Shown piece by piece: positions 12,720-23,601 of a DNA stretch of 64,000 nt. Made by a program: the position numbers and the translations under genes. Position 1 is the first letter of the stretch. The number at the start of each line of letters is the position of its first letter. The notes below the pieces were generated by a model. It ran no database searches. It was given only the letters and a program-made list of their open reading frames with translations, and was not told the origin of the DNA. The DNA is from Streptococcus sp. CSL10205-OR2 (GTDB lineage Bacteria; Bacillota; Bacilli; Lactobacillales; Streptococcaceae). Where the stretch lies: contig NZ_JAOTIN010000003.1 of the NCBI RefSeq assembly GCF_025660655.1, forward strand, positions 62,001 through 126,000. The letters are read 5' to 3'.

Positions 12720-15365
12720 GTGAAAGAATTATCATCGAAATATCAACCAAATGAGGTTGAAGCTGGACGTTATGAGAAATGGCTAGAAGAGTCAGTGTTT
12801 AAGCCTTCTGGAAAGAAAGAAAGTAAACCCTATTCTATTGTTATTCCACCTCCAAATGTTACTGGTAAACTGCATTTAGGCCATGCTTGGGATACGACTT
12901 TACAAGATATTATTATCCGTCAAAAACGCATGCAAGGTTATGATGCCTTGTGGTTACCAGGGATGGACCATGCAGGGATTGCTACGCAAGCTAAAGTAGA
13001 GGCACGTCTTGCAGAAGACGATATCTCACGTTATGATTTAGGACGTGAAAAATTCTTGGATAAGGTCTGGGAGTGGAAAGATGAATATGCCACAACGATT
13101 AAAGAACAATGGGGTAAATTGGGTCTATCCTTAGATTATTCTAGAGAGCGTTTCACTTTAGATGATGGACTTTCAGAAGCAGTTAGAAAAGTATTTGTAA
13201 CCCTTTATCAAAAAGGATGGATTTACCGTGGTGAATTTATCATCAACTGGGACCCTAAAGCGCGTACAGCTTTATCTGACATTGAGGTTATCCACAAAGA
13301 CGTTGAAGGTGCTTTTTACCACATGAACTATATGCTTGAAGATGGTTCTCGTGCCCTTGAAGTGGCAACGACTCGTCCTGAAACCATGTTTGGTGATGTG
13401 GCGGTTGCTGTTAATCCTTTAGATGAACGCTACAAGGAATTAATTGGTAAACATGTTATTTTACCCATAGTTAATAAGAAAATTCCGATTGTTGCTGATG
13501 AACATGCTGATCCAGAATTTGGAACAGGTGTTGTTAAGATTACACCAGCACATGACCCGAATGACTTTCTTGTTGGTCAACGTCACAATCTTCCTCAAGT
13601 CAATGTGATGAATGATGATGGTACCATGAATGAACTAGCTGGTGAATTTGTTGGTATGGACCGTTTTGAGGCGAGAAAAGCAGTAGTCGAAAAATTAAAA
13701 GCACTAGGCAATCTGGTTGCTGTTGAACAACGTGTTCATAGTGTTGGGCACTCTGAAAGAACAGGTGTCATGGTTGAGCCTCGCTTATCCACTCAGTGGT
13801 TTGTCAAGATGGATGAACTGGCTAAACAAGCCATTCAAAATCAGTCTACTGATAATCAAGTCACTTTTTACCCACCAAGATTTAATGATACCTTCCTACA
13901 ATGGATGGAAAATGTTCATGACTGGGTTATTTCACGCCAACTCTGGTGGGGGCATCAAATTCCTGCTTGGTATAATGAAGCTGGAGAGATTTACGTTGGT
14001 GAAGAAGCACCAAAAGAAGAAGGTTGGGTTCAAGATGAGGATGTTCTTGATACTTGGTTTAGTTCGGCTCTCTGGCCATTTTCAACCATGGGCTGGCCTA
14101 ATGAAGAAAACGATGATTTTAAACGCTACTTCCCTACCTCAACACTTGTAACAGGCTATGATATCATTTTCTTCTGGGTATCTCGAATGATTTTCCAAAG
14201 TTTAGAATTCACCAAAGAAGCACCATTTAAAAATGTGTTAATTCATGGCTTAATTAGAGATGAACAAGGACGAAAAATGTCTAAATCTCTAGGTAATGGG
14301 ATTGACCCAATGGATGTTATTGACAAGTACGGGGCAGATGCTTTACGTTGGTTCTTGTCAAACGGTTCTGCACCTGGACAAGATGTTCGTTTTAGCTACG
14401 AGAAAATGGATGCCTCATGGAACTTCATTAATAAAATTTGGAATATCTCACGTTATATCTTAATGAATAATGAAGGCTTAACCATAGAGGAAGCCAAAAA
14501 AACTGTCAAAAAAGTTGCCAAAGAAGAGGCTGGAAATGTGACTGATCGCTGGATTCTTCATAATCTCAACGAAACAATAGGTAAAGTCACTGAAAACTTT
14601 GATAAATTTGAATTTGGTGTTGCTGGGCACATCCTTTACAACTTTATCTGGGATGAATTTGCGGACTGGTATGTTGAGCTAACCAAAGAAGTGCTTTATA
14701 GTGATAATGAAGCAGAAAAAACGGTGACACGTTCAGTCTTGCTCTATACGTTAGATCAGATTTTACGACTCCTTCATCCCATCATGCCGTTTGTCACAGA
14801 AGCTCTCTTTGAACACATTTCAACGAGTTCTATCGTGACAGCAGACTACCCAGTTGTTAATCCGATCTTTGAAAACGAATCTGCTCACAAGGGTGTAGAA
14901 AGTCTTAAAGACCTCATTCGCTCCGTTCGTAATGCGCGTAGTGAGGTTAATGTGGCACCAAGTAAGCCAATTACGATTCTGATTAAAACAGTAGAAGCTA
15001 ATCTAGAACAATTCTTTAATGCCAATCAAAATTATATCAAACGATTTACCAACCCAGATCATTTAGAAATTAGTGCTAGTTTAGAAACACCAGAACTTGC
15101 TATGTCTAGTGTGATTAGCGGTGCTGAAATTTTCCTACCGTTAGCTGATTTATTAAACGTTAATGAAGAATTAGAACGTTTAGATAAAGAACTGGCAAAA
15201 TGGAAGAAAGAACTCGATATGGTTGGCAAAAAATTATCCAATGAAAAATTTGTAACTAATGCCAAACCTGAAGTTGTTGAAAAAGAACGTCAAAAACAAG
15301 CAGACTATCAACAAAAATATGATGCGACTCTGACTCGTATTGAAGAAATGAAAAAATTACAGTAG
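12720..15365 (+). CDS. valS: Valyl-tRNA synthetase
   Basis: Charges tRNA-Val with valine in the cytoplasm and edits mischarged threonine. Class I signature HLGH at residues 52-55 ([17 protein letters not shown]) and KMSKS at about 519-523 ([11 protein letters not shown]). The CP1 editing domain lies between ([15 protein letters not shown]). A C-terminal coiled-coil arm ([21 protein letters not shown]) is typical of ValRS. Length 881 is normal. GTG 12720 is preferred because AAGGAG at 12706-12711 is 8 bases upstream; the TTG at 12714 is too close. Expression is set by the T-box leader. Confidence 0.97.
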   Translation: MKELSSKYQPNEVEAGRYEKWLEESVFKPSGKKESKPYSIVIPPPNVTGKLHLGHAWDTTLQDIIIRQKRMQGYDALWLPGMDHAGIATQAKVEARLAEDDISRYDLGREKFLDKVWEWKDEYATTIKEQWGKLGLSLDYSRERFTLDDGLSEAVRKVFVTLYQKGWIYRGEFIINWDPKARTALSDIEVIHKDVEGAFYHMNYMLEDGSRALEVATTRPETMFGDVAVAVNPLDERYKELIGKHVILPIVNKKIPIVADEHADPEFGTGVVKITPAHDPNDFLVGQRHNLPQVNVMNDDGTMNELAGEFVGMDRFEARKAVVEKLKALGNLVAVEQRVHSVGHSERTGVMVEPRLSTQWFVKMDELAKQAIQNQSTDNQVTFYPPRFNDTFLQWMENVHDWVISRQLWWGHQIPAWYNEAGEIYVGEEAPKEEGWVQDEDVLDTWFSSALWPFSTMGWPNEENDDFKRYFPTSTLVTGYDIIFFWVSRMIFQSLEFTKEAPFKNVLIHGLIRDEQGRKMSKSLGNGIDPMDVIDKYGADALRWFLSNGSAPGQDVRFSYEKMDASWNFINKIWNISRYILMNNEGLTIEEAKKTVKKVAKEEAGNVTDRWILHNLNETIGKVTENFDKFEFGVAGHILYNFIWDEFADWYVELTKEVLYSDNEAEKTVTRSVLLYTLDQILRLLHPIMPFVTEALFEHISTSSIVTADYPVVNPIFENESAHKGVESLKDLIRSVRNARSEVNVAPSKPITILIKTVEANLEQFFNANQNYIKRFTNPDHLEISASLETPELAMSSVISGAEIFLPLADLLNVNEELERLDKELAKWKKELDMVGKKLSNEKFVTNAKPEVVEKERQKQADYQQKYDATLTRIEEMKKLQ

Positions 15366-15396
15366 TCTCTCGTTTAGGGTAAAAACTAAGATAAAG

Positions 15397-15432
15397 AAAA
15401 AGGATAAAAACAATCATTTTTATCCTTTTTTA
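15397..15432 (+). terminator. Terminator after valS
   Basis: AAAAAGGATAAAAA / TTTTTATCCTTTTT stem with a 6-base loop and trailing T residues. The following ~150 bases, up to the argR terminator, hold nothing recognised. Confidence 0.9.
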
Positions 15433-15582
15433 GTGAGAGAATTTCTTTCTTATTTATTAGGCAGTCTAATATTGTTTCATTTGAAAGATTATTTCCAAGA
15501 TAGTTTTTCTATTACTTCTTTTGAAGAGATTTAAAATGTTATCTTAAAAAAGTGATTATTATAAGCATAAATTTTGAATGTA

Positions 15583-15615
15583 AAAAAACTAGCAACACAA
15601 TTGTTGCTAGTTTTT
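15583..15615 (-). terminator. Terminator of argR (minus strand)
   Basis: CTAGCAACA / TGTTGCTAG stem with CAAT loop; the A-run to its left is the T-run of the minus-strand transcript. Confidence 0.9.
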
Positions 15616-15620
15616 AGGGA

Positions 15621-16097
15621 TTAATTAATTTGGTTACTAAAGAAGAAAGGTGGGGCAAATTCACTTAATTTTTCAAAGCAACGTTTTGCTCCTTCTGCAT
15701 CTTCACAAATAATTAAGCAAGTGTCATCACCACAGACTGTTCCAACCATCTCAGGAATTTGCATAGCATCAAGGATTGAACCAAATGATTGGGCAAGACC
15801 AGGTAAACTTTTAAGAATAACTTGATGTTGTACAGGTCTTAGCATAACAAGCGCATCTTCCATATAAAAGCGAAGGCGATGTTCCCAACGTCCAGGAGCG
15901 ATACTGTGAACAGTATAGTAAGAATCTTCATCTGATATTTTTACCAAATGTAAATCCTTCATGTCTCGAGATAAGGTTGCCTGTGTGACAGAGATACCTT
16001 TATTCTTGAGTTCTTGCTGTAATTGGTGCTGTGTATTTATTTTATTCTCGGAAATGAGAGATAAAATAAGTTGGTGTCGTATTTCTTTTTTATTCAT
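15621..16097 (-). CDS. argR: ArgR family arginine-responsive regulator
   Basis: A 158-residue regulator with the ArgR winged-helix N-terminus ([32 protein letters not shown], then [19 protein letters not shown]) and the hexamer-forming, arginine-binding C-terminal domain ([15 protein letters not shown]). Such proteins sense L-arginine and control arginine synthesis or the deiminase operon. ATG 16097 is preceded by GAAAGGACATTATT on the minus strand. It is divergent from flp and the arc genes, which it probably controls; several streptococci carry ArgR-type genes beside arc. Confidence 0.93.
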   Translation of the reverse strand: MNKKEIRHQLILSLISENKINTQHQLQQELKNKGISVTQATLSRDMKDLHLVKISDEDSYYTVHSIAPGRWEHRLRFYMEDALVMLRPVQHQVILKSLPGLAQSFGSILDAMQIPEMVGTVCGDDTCLIICEDAEGAKRCFEKLSEFAPPFFFSNQIN

Positions 16098-16241
16098 AAT
16101 AATGTCCTTTCTAAATAAATTGGAAATGTTTACAAGTTTCTACTAACTTAATTATAACAGAAAATTCTAATTTATGACAATAGTATGAGTTTATAAATTT
16201 TAAATTATACTGATTTCAAAAGACGAATACAAATTGTTATG

Positions 16242-16248
16242 TTATAAT
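16242..16248 (+). promoter_or_regulatory. Probable -10 element of flp
   Basis: TGtTATAAT (16240-16248) is an extended -10, about 50 bases before the flp start. No clear -35 was recognised. Confidence 0.5.
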
Positions 16249-16299
16249 AATGATAAGAATAGATGATAATAGATAGCAAAAAATGAAAAGGAGTCAGAA

Positions 16300-16980
16300 A
16301 TGGTTGGAAAAGAACTCTACCAACATTTGAGGAGATTGGATGATTTTAAATATCTATCCATTTCTCAATTCGATCAACTCATAGCAATGATGACCTACCA
16401 TAAGGTTCCTAAGGATCAGATCTTGTTTTTTGATGGCGATCCTTTGGAAAAGATGTATATTCTGTTAAAAGGGCATGTCAAATTAGAGCAAAGTGACTCA
16501 TCAGGGTCTTTTATCTATATTGATTATGTCAACACAGATACTATATTTCCTTATGGTGGTATTTTTTTAGATAAAACTTATCATTTTTCAGCTGTTGCTA
16601 TTACATCTATTGAATACATTTGTTTTCCAAGAGAGGTTTATGAATCCTACTCACTGAGCAATAAATATCAAATGAAAATGTTGTGTCAAAAATTGTCTAA
16701 ATTAATACATCTTCAAGAGTTTAGAATTAGGAATATGGTTACCTCTAGTGCAAAAGATCGAGTGATACAGACCCTAGCGTTTTTATTGGTAGATAAATGT
16801 ACTGATGAAATGGACTTGCCTTTTTCAATCACAACCATTGATATAGCCAATATGAGTGGAACGACGAGAGAAACAGTTAGTCATGTTCTTAAGCCACTTA
16901 AGGAAAACAATATTATCCATTTTGAGCATAAAAAATTGTCTTATTTGGATAAAGACTACTTTTTGAAGTACATTAAATAA
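16300..16980 (+). CDS. flp: Crp/Fnr family regulator of the arginine deiminase cluster (Flp/FlpS-like)
   Basis: A 226-residue regulator with an N-terminal cyclic-nucleotide-type beta-roll (KVPKDQILFFDGDPLEKMYILLKGHVKLEQ) and a C-terminal helix-turn-helix with the Crp motif NMSGTTRETVSHVLKPLKENN. No N-terminal cysteine cluster for an Fe-S centre is visible, so it is FLP-like rather than classic FNR. AAGGAG precedes ATG 16300. Located immediately upstream of arcA as in S. suis and S. gordonii clusters, where the homologue activates arc expression. Activation here is inferred. Confidence 0.88.
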   Translation: MVGKELYQHLRRLDDFKYLSISQFDQLIAMMTYHKVPKDQILFFDGDPLEKMYILLKGHVKLEQSDSSGSFIYIDYVNTDTIFPYGGIFLDKTYHFSAVAITSIEYICFPREVYESYSLSNKYQMKMLCQKLSKLIHLQEFRIRNMVTSSAKDRVIQTLAFLLVDKCTDEMDLPFSITTIDIANMSGTTRETVSHVLKPLKENNIIHFEHKKLSYLDKDYFLKYIK

Positions 16981-17150
16981 GAATTTTTAAAAATTATCAC
17001 TTTTTAAATGATTATAATTATTATTTTTTTTGATAAAAACGGTAATTATTCTAGTAAAGAGTTTCTAATTTTGATAAACTTCCATTTAATCTCCAAATTG
17101 TGTTAAAAATATCACGTTTCCTCTGTTAAAAAGACCACATTTTTTAACTT

Positions 17151-17164
17151 TGAAAACGATTACA
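17151..17164 (+). promoter_or_regulatory. cre site (CcpA operator) upstream of arcA
   Basis: TGAAAACGATTACA fits the catabolite-responsive element consensus TGWNANCGNTNWCA at every fixed position. It is 75 bases before the arcA start, so glucose repression by CcpA/HPr-Ser-P is expected. A weak promoter candidate (TTGAAA at 17150, TGATAA at 17175) would overlap it. Confidence 0.82.
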
Positions 17165-17180
17165 ATAAAGGTGTTGATAA

Positions 17181-17199
17181 ATAAGAACAACGTTCTTAT
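17181..17199. promoter_or_regulatory. 19-bp perfect inverted repeat before arcA, candidate operator
   Basis: ATAAGAAC AAC GTTCTTAT: two exact 8-base arms around a 3-base centre, 40 bases before arcA. It could be bound by Flp or ArgR or form an mRNA hairpin; it does not match the classical ARG box or FNR box that I know. Confidence 0.5.
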
Positions 17200-17238
17200 G
17201 AAGTTATATACATTGCAAAAAAAGAAAGGAGTCTATCA

Positions 17239-18468
17239 ATGACTGAACGAGGACCAATCCATGTTTACTCTGAAATTGGAAGATTAAAAACAGTTCTTCT
17301 TCACAGACCAGGTCAAGAATTAGAAAATCTTGTTCCTGACTACCTTGAAAGATTATTGTTTGATGATATTCCATTTTTAGAGCAAGCACAAAAAGAACAC
17401 GATGGTTTTGCACAAGTTTTAAGAGACTGTGGTGTAGAAGTATTGTATTTGGAACAATTAGCAGCTGAGTCGTTAACGAGTCAAGAAATCAAAGAAGAAT
17501 TTATTGACGAATACATTTCAGAAGCTAATGTTAGAGGAAAACAAACGAAAAAAGGTATTCGTAAGTTACTGCTTGATATCACAGATAATCAAGAATTAAT
17601 CAATAAAACAATGGCTGGTATTCAGAAAGTAGAATTACCAGAAATTACTGATAAAGGATTAGCAGACTTGGTAGAATCTGATTATCCGTTTGCTATTGAC
17701 CCAATGCCAAACCTCTACTTCACTAGAGACCCATTTGCAACAATTGGTAATAGTGTTTCATTGAATCACATGTACGCTGAAACAAGAAACCGTGAGACCT
17801 TGTATGCTAAATACATTTTCAAATATCATCCACGCTTTAAAGATGCTGATATTCCTTTTGTTTATAATCGTGAGGAAACAACTCGTATTGAAGGTGGAGA
17901 TGAATTAGTTCTTTCAAAAGATGTCTTGGCAGTTGGTATTTCCCAAAGAACTGATGCTGAGTCAATTGAAAAATTAATGGCTAATATTTTCTCAGCTAAC
18001 ATAGGATTTAAGAAAATTTTGGCTTTTGAAATTTCAAATAATCGTAAATTCATGCATCTTGATACAGTATTTACCATGGTTGACTATGATAAATTTACTA
18101 TCCATCCAGAAATTGAAGGTGGTTTACGTGTCTTCTCTGTGGTACCTGAAGGTGACAGTGTTCGCATTACTGAAGAAAAAGATACCTTGGAAAATATTCT
18201 AGCTAAAAACCTTGGTCTTGATAATGTTACACTCATTCGTTGTGGTGGCTCTAATCTAGTTGCTGCTGCGCGTGAACAATGGAATGACGGTTCAAATACA
18301 TTAACTATTGCACCAGGTGAAGTTGTGGTTTATGATCGTAACGTAGTCACAAACAAGAAACTGGAAGAAGCAGGATTAAAATTACATAAAATCCAAGGAA
18401 GTGAATTGGTTAGAGGGCGTGGTGGACCACGTTGTATGTCAATGCCAATTATTCGTGAAGATATTTAA
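17239..18468 (+). CDS. arcA: Arginine deiminase
   Basis: Hydrolyses L-arginine to citrulline and ammonia, first step of the ADI pathway for ATP and acid resistance. The 409-residue length is typical. Visible motifs: N-terminal [18 protein letters not shown], the [10 protein letters not shown] loop, the HLDTVF segment with catalytic His, and nucleophile Cys399 in [19 protein letters not shown] precedes ATG 17239. It leads arcA-arcB-arcD-peptidase-arcC, with a cre site and a palindrome upstream. In S. pyogenes a GNAT gene lies between arcA and arcB; here the gap is only 17 bases. Confidence 0.97.
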   Translation: MTERGPIHVYSEIGRLKTVLLHRPGQELENLVPDYLERLLFDDIPFLEQAQKEHDGFAQVLRDCGVEVLYLEQLAAESLTSQEIKEEFIDEYISEANVRGKQTKKGIRKLLLDITDNQELINKTMAGIQKVELPEITDKGLADLVESDYPFAIDPMPNLYFTRDPFATIGNSVSLNHMYAETRNRETLYAKYIFKYHPRFKDADIPFVYNREETTRIEGGDELVLSKDVLAVGISQRTDAESIEKLMANIFSANIGFKKILAFEISNNRKFMHLDTVFTMVDYDKFTIHPEIEGGLRVFSVVPEGDSVRITEEKDTLENILAKNLGLDNVTLIRCGGSNLVAAAREQWNDGSNTLTIAPGEVVVYDRNVVTNKKLEEAGLKLHKIQGSELVRGRGGPRCMSMPIIREDI

Positions 18469-18485
18469 TAATAAAGGAGTAACTA

Positions 18486-19499
18486 ATGACATCAGTATTT
18501 AAAGGAAGAAGTTTTTTAGCGGAAATTGATTTCACTCGTGAAGAATTAGAGTATCTTATTGATTTTTCAGCACATTTGAAAGATTTGAAAAAACGTCATG
18601 TTTGGCATCGTTACTTAGAAGGCAAAAACATTGCTCTCTTGTTTGAAAAAACATCAACAAGAACACGTGCTGCTTTTACAACTGCAGCTATTGATTTAGG
18701 AGCTCACCCAGAATATCTTGGTAAAAATGATATTCAATTAGGTAAAAAAGAATCTGTTGAAGATACAGCTATTGTTCTTGGTAGCATGTTTGATGGTATT
18801 GAATTCCGTGGCTTTAGTCAAAAAGTTGTTGAAGATTTGGCTAAATTCTCAGGTGTTCCAGTTTGGAATGGTTTAACTGATAAATGGCATCCAACACAAA
18901 TGCTTGCAGACTACCTTACTGTTAAGGAAAACTTTGGTAAGCTAGAAGGATTAACCTTAGTTTATTGTGGTGATGGTCGTAATAATGTTGCAAACAGCTT
19001 ATTAGTAACGGGTGCTATCCTTGGTGTTAATGTCACTATTGCTGCTCCTGAATCTCTTTTCCCAGAACCAGAATTAGTTGAAATGGCTGAAAAATATGCT
19101 AAAGAATCTGGTGCAACTGTTAAAATCACCGCTGATGTAAAAGCCGCTGTGAAAGACGCAGATGTGCTTTATACAGATGTATGGGTATCAATGGGTGAAG
19201 AAGATAAATTTGCAGAACGTATCGCTTTATTACAGCCTTACCAAATTAATGAAGAGTTATTAGAACTTGTTGATAATAAAGATTTCATTATTCTGCATTG
19301 TTTACCAGCCTTCCATGATACAGAAACAGAATATGGTAAACAAATCAAAGAAGAATTTGGTATTGATAGTATGGAGATTACCGATGGTGCCTTTAGAAGT
19401 AAGCATGGTCGCCAATTTGATCAAGCAGAAAATCGTATGCATACTATTAAAGCCGTTATGGCAGTTACTTTAGGAGATCTCTTTATTCCAAAAGTATAA
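18486..19499 (+). CDS. arcB: Ornithine carbamoyltransferase, catabolic
   Basis: Phosphorolyses citrulline to ornithine and carbamoyl phosphate. A 337-residue protein with carbamoyl-phosphate motif [12 protein letters not shown] (about residues 54-65), [11 protein letters not shown] in the middle, and the ornithine-binding HCLPAFHD near residue 272. AAAGGAGTAACTA precedes ATG 18486. Catabolic role is inferred from operon position. A terminator-like hairpin separates it from arcD. Confidence 0.96.
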   Translation: MTSVFKGRSFLAEIDFTREELEYLIDFSAHLKDLKKRHVWHRYLEGKNIALLFEKTSTRTRAAFTTAAIDLGAHPEYLGKNDIQLGKKESVEDTAIVLGSMFDGIEFRGFSQKVVEDLAKFSGVPVWNGLTDKWHPTQMLADYLTVKENFGKLEGLTLVYCGDGRNNVANSLLVTGAILGVNVTIAAPESLFPEPELVEMAEKYAKESGATVKITADVKAAVKDADVLYTDVWVSMGEEDKFAERIALLQPYQINEELLELVDNKDFIILHCLPAFHDTETEYGKQIKEEFGIDSMEITDGAFRSKHGRQFDQAENRMHTIKAVMAVTLGDLFIPKV

Positions 19500-19509
19500 T
19501 CCACAGATC

Positions 19510-19556
19510 AAACTGTTCTGGTTTTGATTCTTGAAATCAGGACCAGAGCAGTTTTT
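19510..19556 (+). terminator. Hairpin attenuator/terminator between arcB and arcD
   Basis: AAACTGTTCTGGT pairs with ACCAGAGCAGTTT (one T-G pair) around an inner GATT/AATC stem, followed by TTTTTC. Likely reduces transcription into arcD and beyond or stabilises the arcAB message. Confidence 0.75.
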
Positions 19557-19575
19557 CTATAGATAGGAGAAATTT

Positions 19576-21069
19576 ATGACTGAAAAAGTAAAAAAGGCAT
19601 TTAAAATGCCTTCATCCTATACGGTACTTATCCTAATTATTGCTGTTATGGCAATTTTAACTTGGATTATTCCAGCTGGTCAGTACCAAGTTAGTGAAGA
19701 AACAGGAAATTTGATAGCAGGAACTTATGAAACGGTTGAACAAAATCCTCAAGGTTTTTATGAAGTGGTGATGGCTCCTGTTGTTGGGATGATTGGAAAT
19801 AGCATCACTAGTGGGGCTATTGAAGTATCCTTCTTTATCATTATGGTTGGTGCCTTTTTGGGTGTTGTCACTGAAACAGGTGCTCTTGATGTAGGGATTG
19901 CCTCTTTAGTTAAAAACTTTAAAGGCAAAGAAAAAATGCTCATCCCAGTTTTGATGATACTATTTGCTCTTGGTGGCTCTACTTACGGAATGGGTGAAGA
20001 AACGATGGCTTTTTACCCATTACTTATTCCTGTGATGTTAGCTGTAGGCTTTGATACTATAACAGCTGTTTCCATTATTTTGATTGGTTCTCAAGTCGGG
20101 TGTTTAGCCTCAACTGTTAACCCTTTTGCAACCGGTGTAGCTTCGGATGCTGCTGGTATCAGTATTGCTGATGGTGCCATTTGGCGTGTGGTATTTTTCG
20201 TTGTTATTCTTGGAGTTTCCATTTTCTATGTTTATAGCTATGCAAGTAAGATTGAAAAAGATCCAACCAAATCTTATGTTTACGCACAAAGAGAAGAGAA
20301 CCTAAAACATTTTAAACCAGTTGATGTTCAATCAGACTTAACTAAGAGTCAAAGAAAAACACTCTGGATCTTTATTATCACTTTCCTAATCATGATTATT
20401 AGTTTGATTCCATGGTCTGGATTTGGCATTCATATCTTTGAAGCCATTAATGACTTCTTAACAGGTCTTCCAGTCTTTGGTCAATTCTTTGGTCATTCTC
20501 TTCCACTTGGAGATTGGTATTTCCAAGAAATTACAATGCTCTTTATCTTTATGGGAGTATTAGTTGGTATTGTTTCTAAAATGGGTGAAGATAGATTCTT
20601 CAAAGCCTTTCTTAATGGTGCAGCTGATTTATTAGGTGTTGCTCTAATTGTTGCAGTAGCTCGTGGTATTCAAGTCGTTATGAATGATGGTCAAATTACT
20701 GCTACCATTCTACACTGGGGAGAAGAAGGACTAAAAGGACTCTCTTCTCAAGTATTTATCGTTTTGACTTATATTTTCTATCTACCAATGTCATTTTTAA
20801 TCCCATCAACTTCAGGTCTTGCTGGGGCAACTATGGGTATTCTTGGTCCATTGGGAGAATTCGCTAAAGTTCCAACTCACTTAATCATCACTGCCTTCCA
20901 AGCAGCATCTGGTGTTTTAAACCTTATTGCACCAACATCAGGGATTGTGATGGGTGGTCTTGCTTTGGGTCGTGTAGATATCACTACTTGGTGGAAATAT
21001 GTTGGTAAATTGATTGTCGCAATTGTTGTATTAAGCATCCTTATCTTAGTGGTTGCAACATTCTTCTAA
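19576..21069 (+). CDS. arcD: YfcC-family arginine/ornithine antiporter ArcD
   Basis: A 497-residue membrane protein with about 12 helices, starting MTEKVKKAFKMPSSYTVLIL and containing IPAGQY, GGSTYGMGEE and IPSTSGLAGATMGILGPLGEF, all hallmarks of YfcC/C4-dicarboxylate-carrier-like transporters. In streptococcal arc clusters this type is named ArcD and exchanges external arginine for ornithine; the assignment here rests on that context. ATG 19576 follows AGGAGAAATTT. Its reduced expression relative to arcAB would be set by the hairpin just upstream. Confidence 0.9.
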   Translation: MTEKVKKAFKMPSSYTVLILIIAVMAILTWIIPAGQYQVSEETGNLIAGTYETVEQNPQGFYEVVMAPVVGMIGNSITSGAIEVSFFIIMVGAFLGVVTETGALDVGIASLVKNFKGKEKMLIPVLMILFALGGSTYGMGEETMAFYPLLIPVMLAVGFDTITAVSIILIGSQVGCLASTVNPFATGVASDAAGISIADGAIWRVVFFVVILGVSIFYVYSYASKIEKDPTKSYVYAQREENLKHFKPVDVQSDLTKSQRKTLWIFIITFLIMIISLIPWSGFGIHIFEAINDFLTGLPVFGQFFGHSLPLGDWYFQEITMLFIFMGVLVGIVSKMGEDRFFKAFLNGAADLLGVALIVAVARGIQVVMNDGQITATILHWGEEGLKGLSSQVFIVLTYIFYLPMSFLIPSTSGLAGATMGILGPLGEFAKVPTHLIITAFQAASGVLNLIAPTSGIVMGGLALGRVDITTWWKYVGKLIVAIVVLSILILVVATFF

Positions 21070-21089
21070 TTTAGAAACGGTTTAATGAT

Positions 21090-22424
21090 ATGAAAGATTT
21101 TATTACTGAGTCACATCAACAACAATGTGTTGACACTCTTAAACAATTGATTGCTATTCCTTCCGTTTTAAATGAAGGGGAAGCCGGAACACCATTTGGC
21201 AAAGATATCCAGAAAGCATTAGAAACAACACTTGACATTGCTAAGACCCTAGGATTTCAAACTTATATTGATCCTAAAGGCTATTATGGCTATGCAGAAA
21301 TTGGTGAGGGAGAGACTTTAATTGCTGTTCTCTGCCATCTTGATGTTGTTCCTGCTGGAGATTTGAGCAAATGGGAAACTAATCCTTTTGAAGCTGTTAT
21401 TAAGGAAAATCAACTGTTTGGACGTGGTTCTCAAGATGACAAAGGACCAACAGTAGCAGCAATGTATGCTGTCAAAGCATTACTTGACGCTGGTGTAGCC
21501 TTTAATAAACGTGTTCGTTTCATTTATGGGACTGACGAAGAAACATTGTGGCGTTGTATGGCTCGCTATAATGAAATTGAAGAAGTCGCTGATATGGGCT
21601 TTGCCCCTGATTCAAGTTTCCCACTTACCTATGCTGAAAAAGGGTTACTACAAGTCAAAATAACTGGCAAAGGTAGTTCAAATCTTTCATTAAACTTAGG
21701 TGATGCCTTTAATGTCGTCCCTGGAAAAGCTAGTTACAGTGGTGACAATCAAAAAGAATTAATGGAAAACTTAACACGTTTAGGCTATGCTTATGAAACA
21801 ACAGACAATAGTGTTGTTGTCTTAGGAGAGGCTAAACACTCTAAAGATGCAGCAGAAGGTGTTAATGCTATTATCCGATTGCTTGAAGGATTATCTCCTA
21901 TTCAATCACACCCAGCCATTGACTTTTTGCTAACTCATGTTGGACATGATGGAACTGGCGGTCAATTATTTGGTATTGTTGAAGATGAACCATCTGGACG
22001 TTTATCATTTAATGTTGCTGGCTTAACCATTGATAAAAATTATTCAGAGATTCGAATAGACATGAGAATTCCTGTTTTAGCCGATAAAGAAAAGCTAGTG
22101 AAACAACTCTCAGAAACAGTCGCTCAATATGGTTTGGTTTATGAAGAATTTGACTATGTTGGTCCATTATATGTTCCACTAGATAGTGAATTAATTCAAA
22201 CCCTATTAGCAGTGTATCGAGAAATGACGGGAGATATGTCTCCAGCCATGACATCTGGTGGTGCTACTTTTGCTAGAACCATGAAAAACTGTGTCGCTTT
22301 TGGTGCTGCTTTCCCTCATACTTTGTTAACTGAACATCAAGAGAATGAAAGAATTCCACTAGATGATCTTTATCAAGCGATGGCTATTTATGCTGAAACG
22401 ATTTATCGCTTATTAACTTTATAA
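21090..22424 (+). CDS. M20 family dipeptidase/peptidase of the arc operon (PepV/Sapep-like)
   Basis: A 444-residue zinc metallopeptidase. Metal-binding motifs: CHLDVVPAG (His, about residue 88), [10 protein letters not shown] (Asp), [10 protein letters not shown] (catalytic Glu-Glu) and a C-terminal His in AFGAAFPHT. The central lid domain is as in PepV. Probably releases arginine from peptides or a related conjugate to feed the pathway; substrate unproven. Sometimes named arcT in annotations. The ATG at 21090 lacks a strong Shine-Dalgarno site (AAACGGTTTAATGAT upstream), suggesting coupling to arcD, 20 bases before it. Confidence 0.9.
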   Translation: MKDFITESHQQQCVDTLKQLIAIPSVLNEGEAGTPFGKDIQKALETTLDIAKTLGFQTYIDPKGYYGYAEIGEGETLIAVLCHLDVVPAGDLSKWETNPFEAVIKENQLFGRGSQDDKGPTVAAMYAVKALLDAGVAFNKRVRFIYGTDEETLWRCMARYNEIEEVADMGFAPDSSFPLTYAEKGLLQVKITGKGSSNLSLNLGDAFNVVPGKASYSGDNQKELMENLTRLGYAYETTDNSVVVLGEAKHSKDAAEGVNAIIRLLEGLSPIQSHPAIDFLLTHVGHDGTGGQLFGIVEDEPSGRLSFNVAGLTIDKNYSEIRIDMRIPVLADKEKLVKQLSETVAQYGLVYEEFDYVGPLYVPLDSELIQTLLAVYREMTGDMSPAMTSGGATFARTMKNCVAFGAAFPHTLLTEHQENERIPLDDLYQAMAIYAETIYRLLTL

Positions 22425-22438
22425 TGGAGGAACAAAAT

Positions 22439-23386
22439 ATGGGAAAAAAAATAGTTGTTGCCCTGGGGGGAAATGCTATTCTTTCAACAGATGCTTCTGC
22501 AAAAGCACAACAAGAAGCTCTTATCCAAACATCAAAATCATTAGTTAAATTTATTGAAAATGGTGATGATTTAATTATTACTCACGGTAATGGTCCACAA
22601 GTTGGCAATTTATTACTCCAACAAGCTGCAGCTGATTCTGAAAAAAATCCTGCCATGCCATTAGATACTTGTGTGGCGATGACAGAAGGTAGTATTGGTT
22701 TTTGGTTAGATAATGCACTTGTCAATGAATTGCAAGAAAAAGGTATTGAAAAAGAAGTGGCAACCATTGTTACTCAAGTGATTGTTTCTAAAGATGATCC
22801 TGCCTTTAAAAATCCAACCAAGCCAATTGGTCCATTCTTAACAGAAGAAGAAGCTAAAAAACAAGAAGCTGAAACTAAAGCTAGCTTTAAAGAAGATGCT
22901 GGTCGTGGCTGGCGTAAAGTAGTCCCTTCGCCAAAACCAGTAGGGATTAAAGAAGCTAATGTGATTAAGTCTTTAGTTAACTCAGGCGTTGTTGTTATCA
23001 GTGCTGGAGGTGGGGGAATTCCTGTGGTTGAAGACCCAGACACTCATAAACTCACTGGTGTAGAGGCAGTTATTGATAAAGATTTTGCTAGCCAAACGCT
23101 TTCTGAATTAGTTGAAGCAGACTTATTTGTTATCTTAACTGGTGTTGATAATGTTTATGTCAACTACAACAAACCAGACCAAAGAAAATTAGAAACAGTG
23201 ACGGTTTCAGAAATGAAACAATATATTTCTGAAAACCAATTTGCTCCAGGAAGTATGCTACCTAAAGTGGAAGCAGCTATTGCTTTTGTAGAAAACTATC
23301 CTGAAGGTAAAGCCATCATCACTTCTCTTGAAAATATTGGAAATGTTTTAACAGGAGACGGTGGGACACAAGTTGTTAAAGATTGA
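22439..23386 (+). CDS. arcC: Carbamate kinase
   Basis: Transfers phosphate from carbamoyl phosphate to ADP, the ATP-yielding step of the ADI pathway. The 315-residue protein has [12 protein letters not shown] at the start, [11 protein letters not shown], the SAGGGGIPV loop and AVIDKDFAS, all amino-acid-kinase/carbamate-kinase motifs. I start at ATG 22439 after GGAGG (22426-22430); the ATG at 22424 in frame overlaps the peptidase stop and would place the ribosome site inside the gene. Last gene of the operon. Confidence 0.96.
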   Translation: MGKKIVVALGGNAILSTDASAKAQQEALIQTSKSLVKFIENGDDLIITHGNGPQVGNLLLQQAAADSEKNPAMPLDTCVAMTEGSIGFWLDNALVNELQEKGIEKEVATIVTQVIVSKDDPAFKNPTKPIGPFLTEEEAKKQEAETKASFKEDAGRGWRKVVPSPKPVGIKEANVIKSLVNSGVVVISAGGGGIPVVEDPDTHKLTGVEAVIDKDFASQTLSELVEADLFVILTGVDNVYVNYNKPDQRKLETVTVSEMKQYISENQFAPGSMLPKVEAAIAFVENYPEGKAIITSLENIGNVLTGDGGTQVVKD

Positions 23387-23403
23387 AAACTTTAATTACC
23401 CTT

Positions 23404-23436
23404 AAAAGTCCTTCTTAAAAAAGAGGGACTTTTTTG
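23404..23436 (+). terminator. Terminator of the arc operon
   Basis: AAAAGTCCTTCTT / AAGAGGGACTTTT stem (one T-G pair) with A-rich loop and T-run. The rest of the gap to 23580 shows only a possible TAAAAT -10 near 23532. Confidence 0.9.
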
Positions 23437-23601
23437 CTGTATAAAATGACGACATTTCTTTTTGAAAGATAAAAAATGTTACTTTATTTCATCAAGATAA
23501 TTCATTTTTAAGCTGAATTTAATGCAATATGGTAAAATAATAGTCAATAAAGAATTATCAATCGTCTTTTCAATCAATAAATGGTATCAGGAGGTGACAT
23601 T

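Noticed and set aside
13717..14151. 144-codon + frame inside valS
   Set aside because: Out-of-frame shadow within the synthetase; no start signals.
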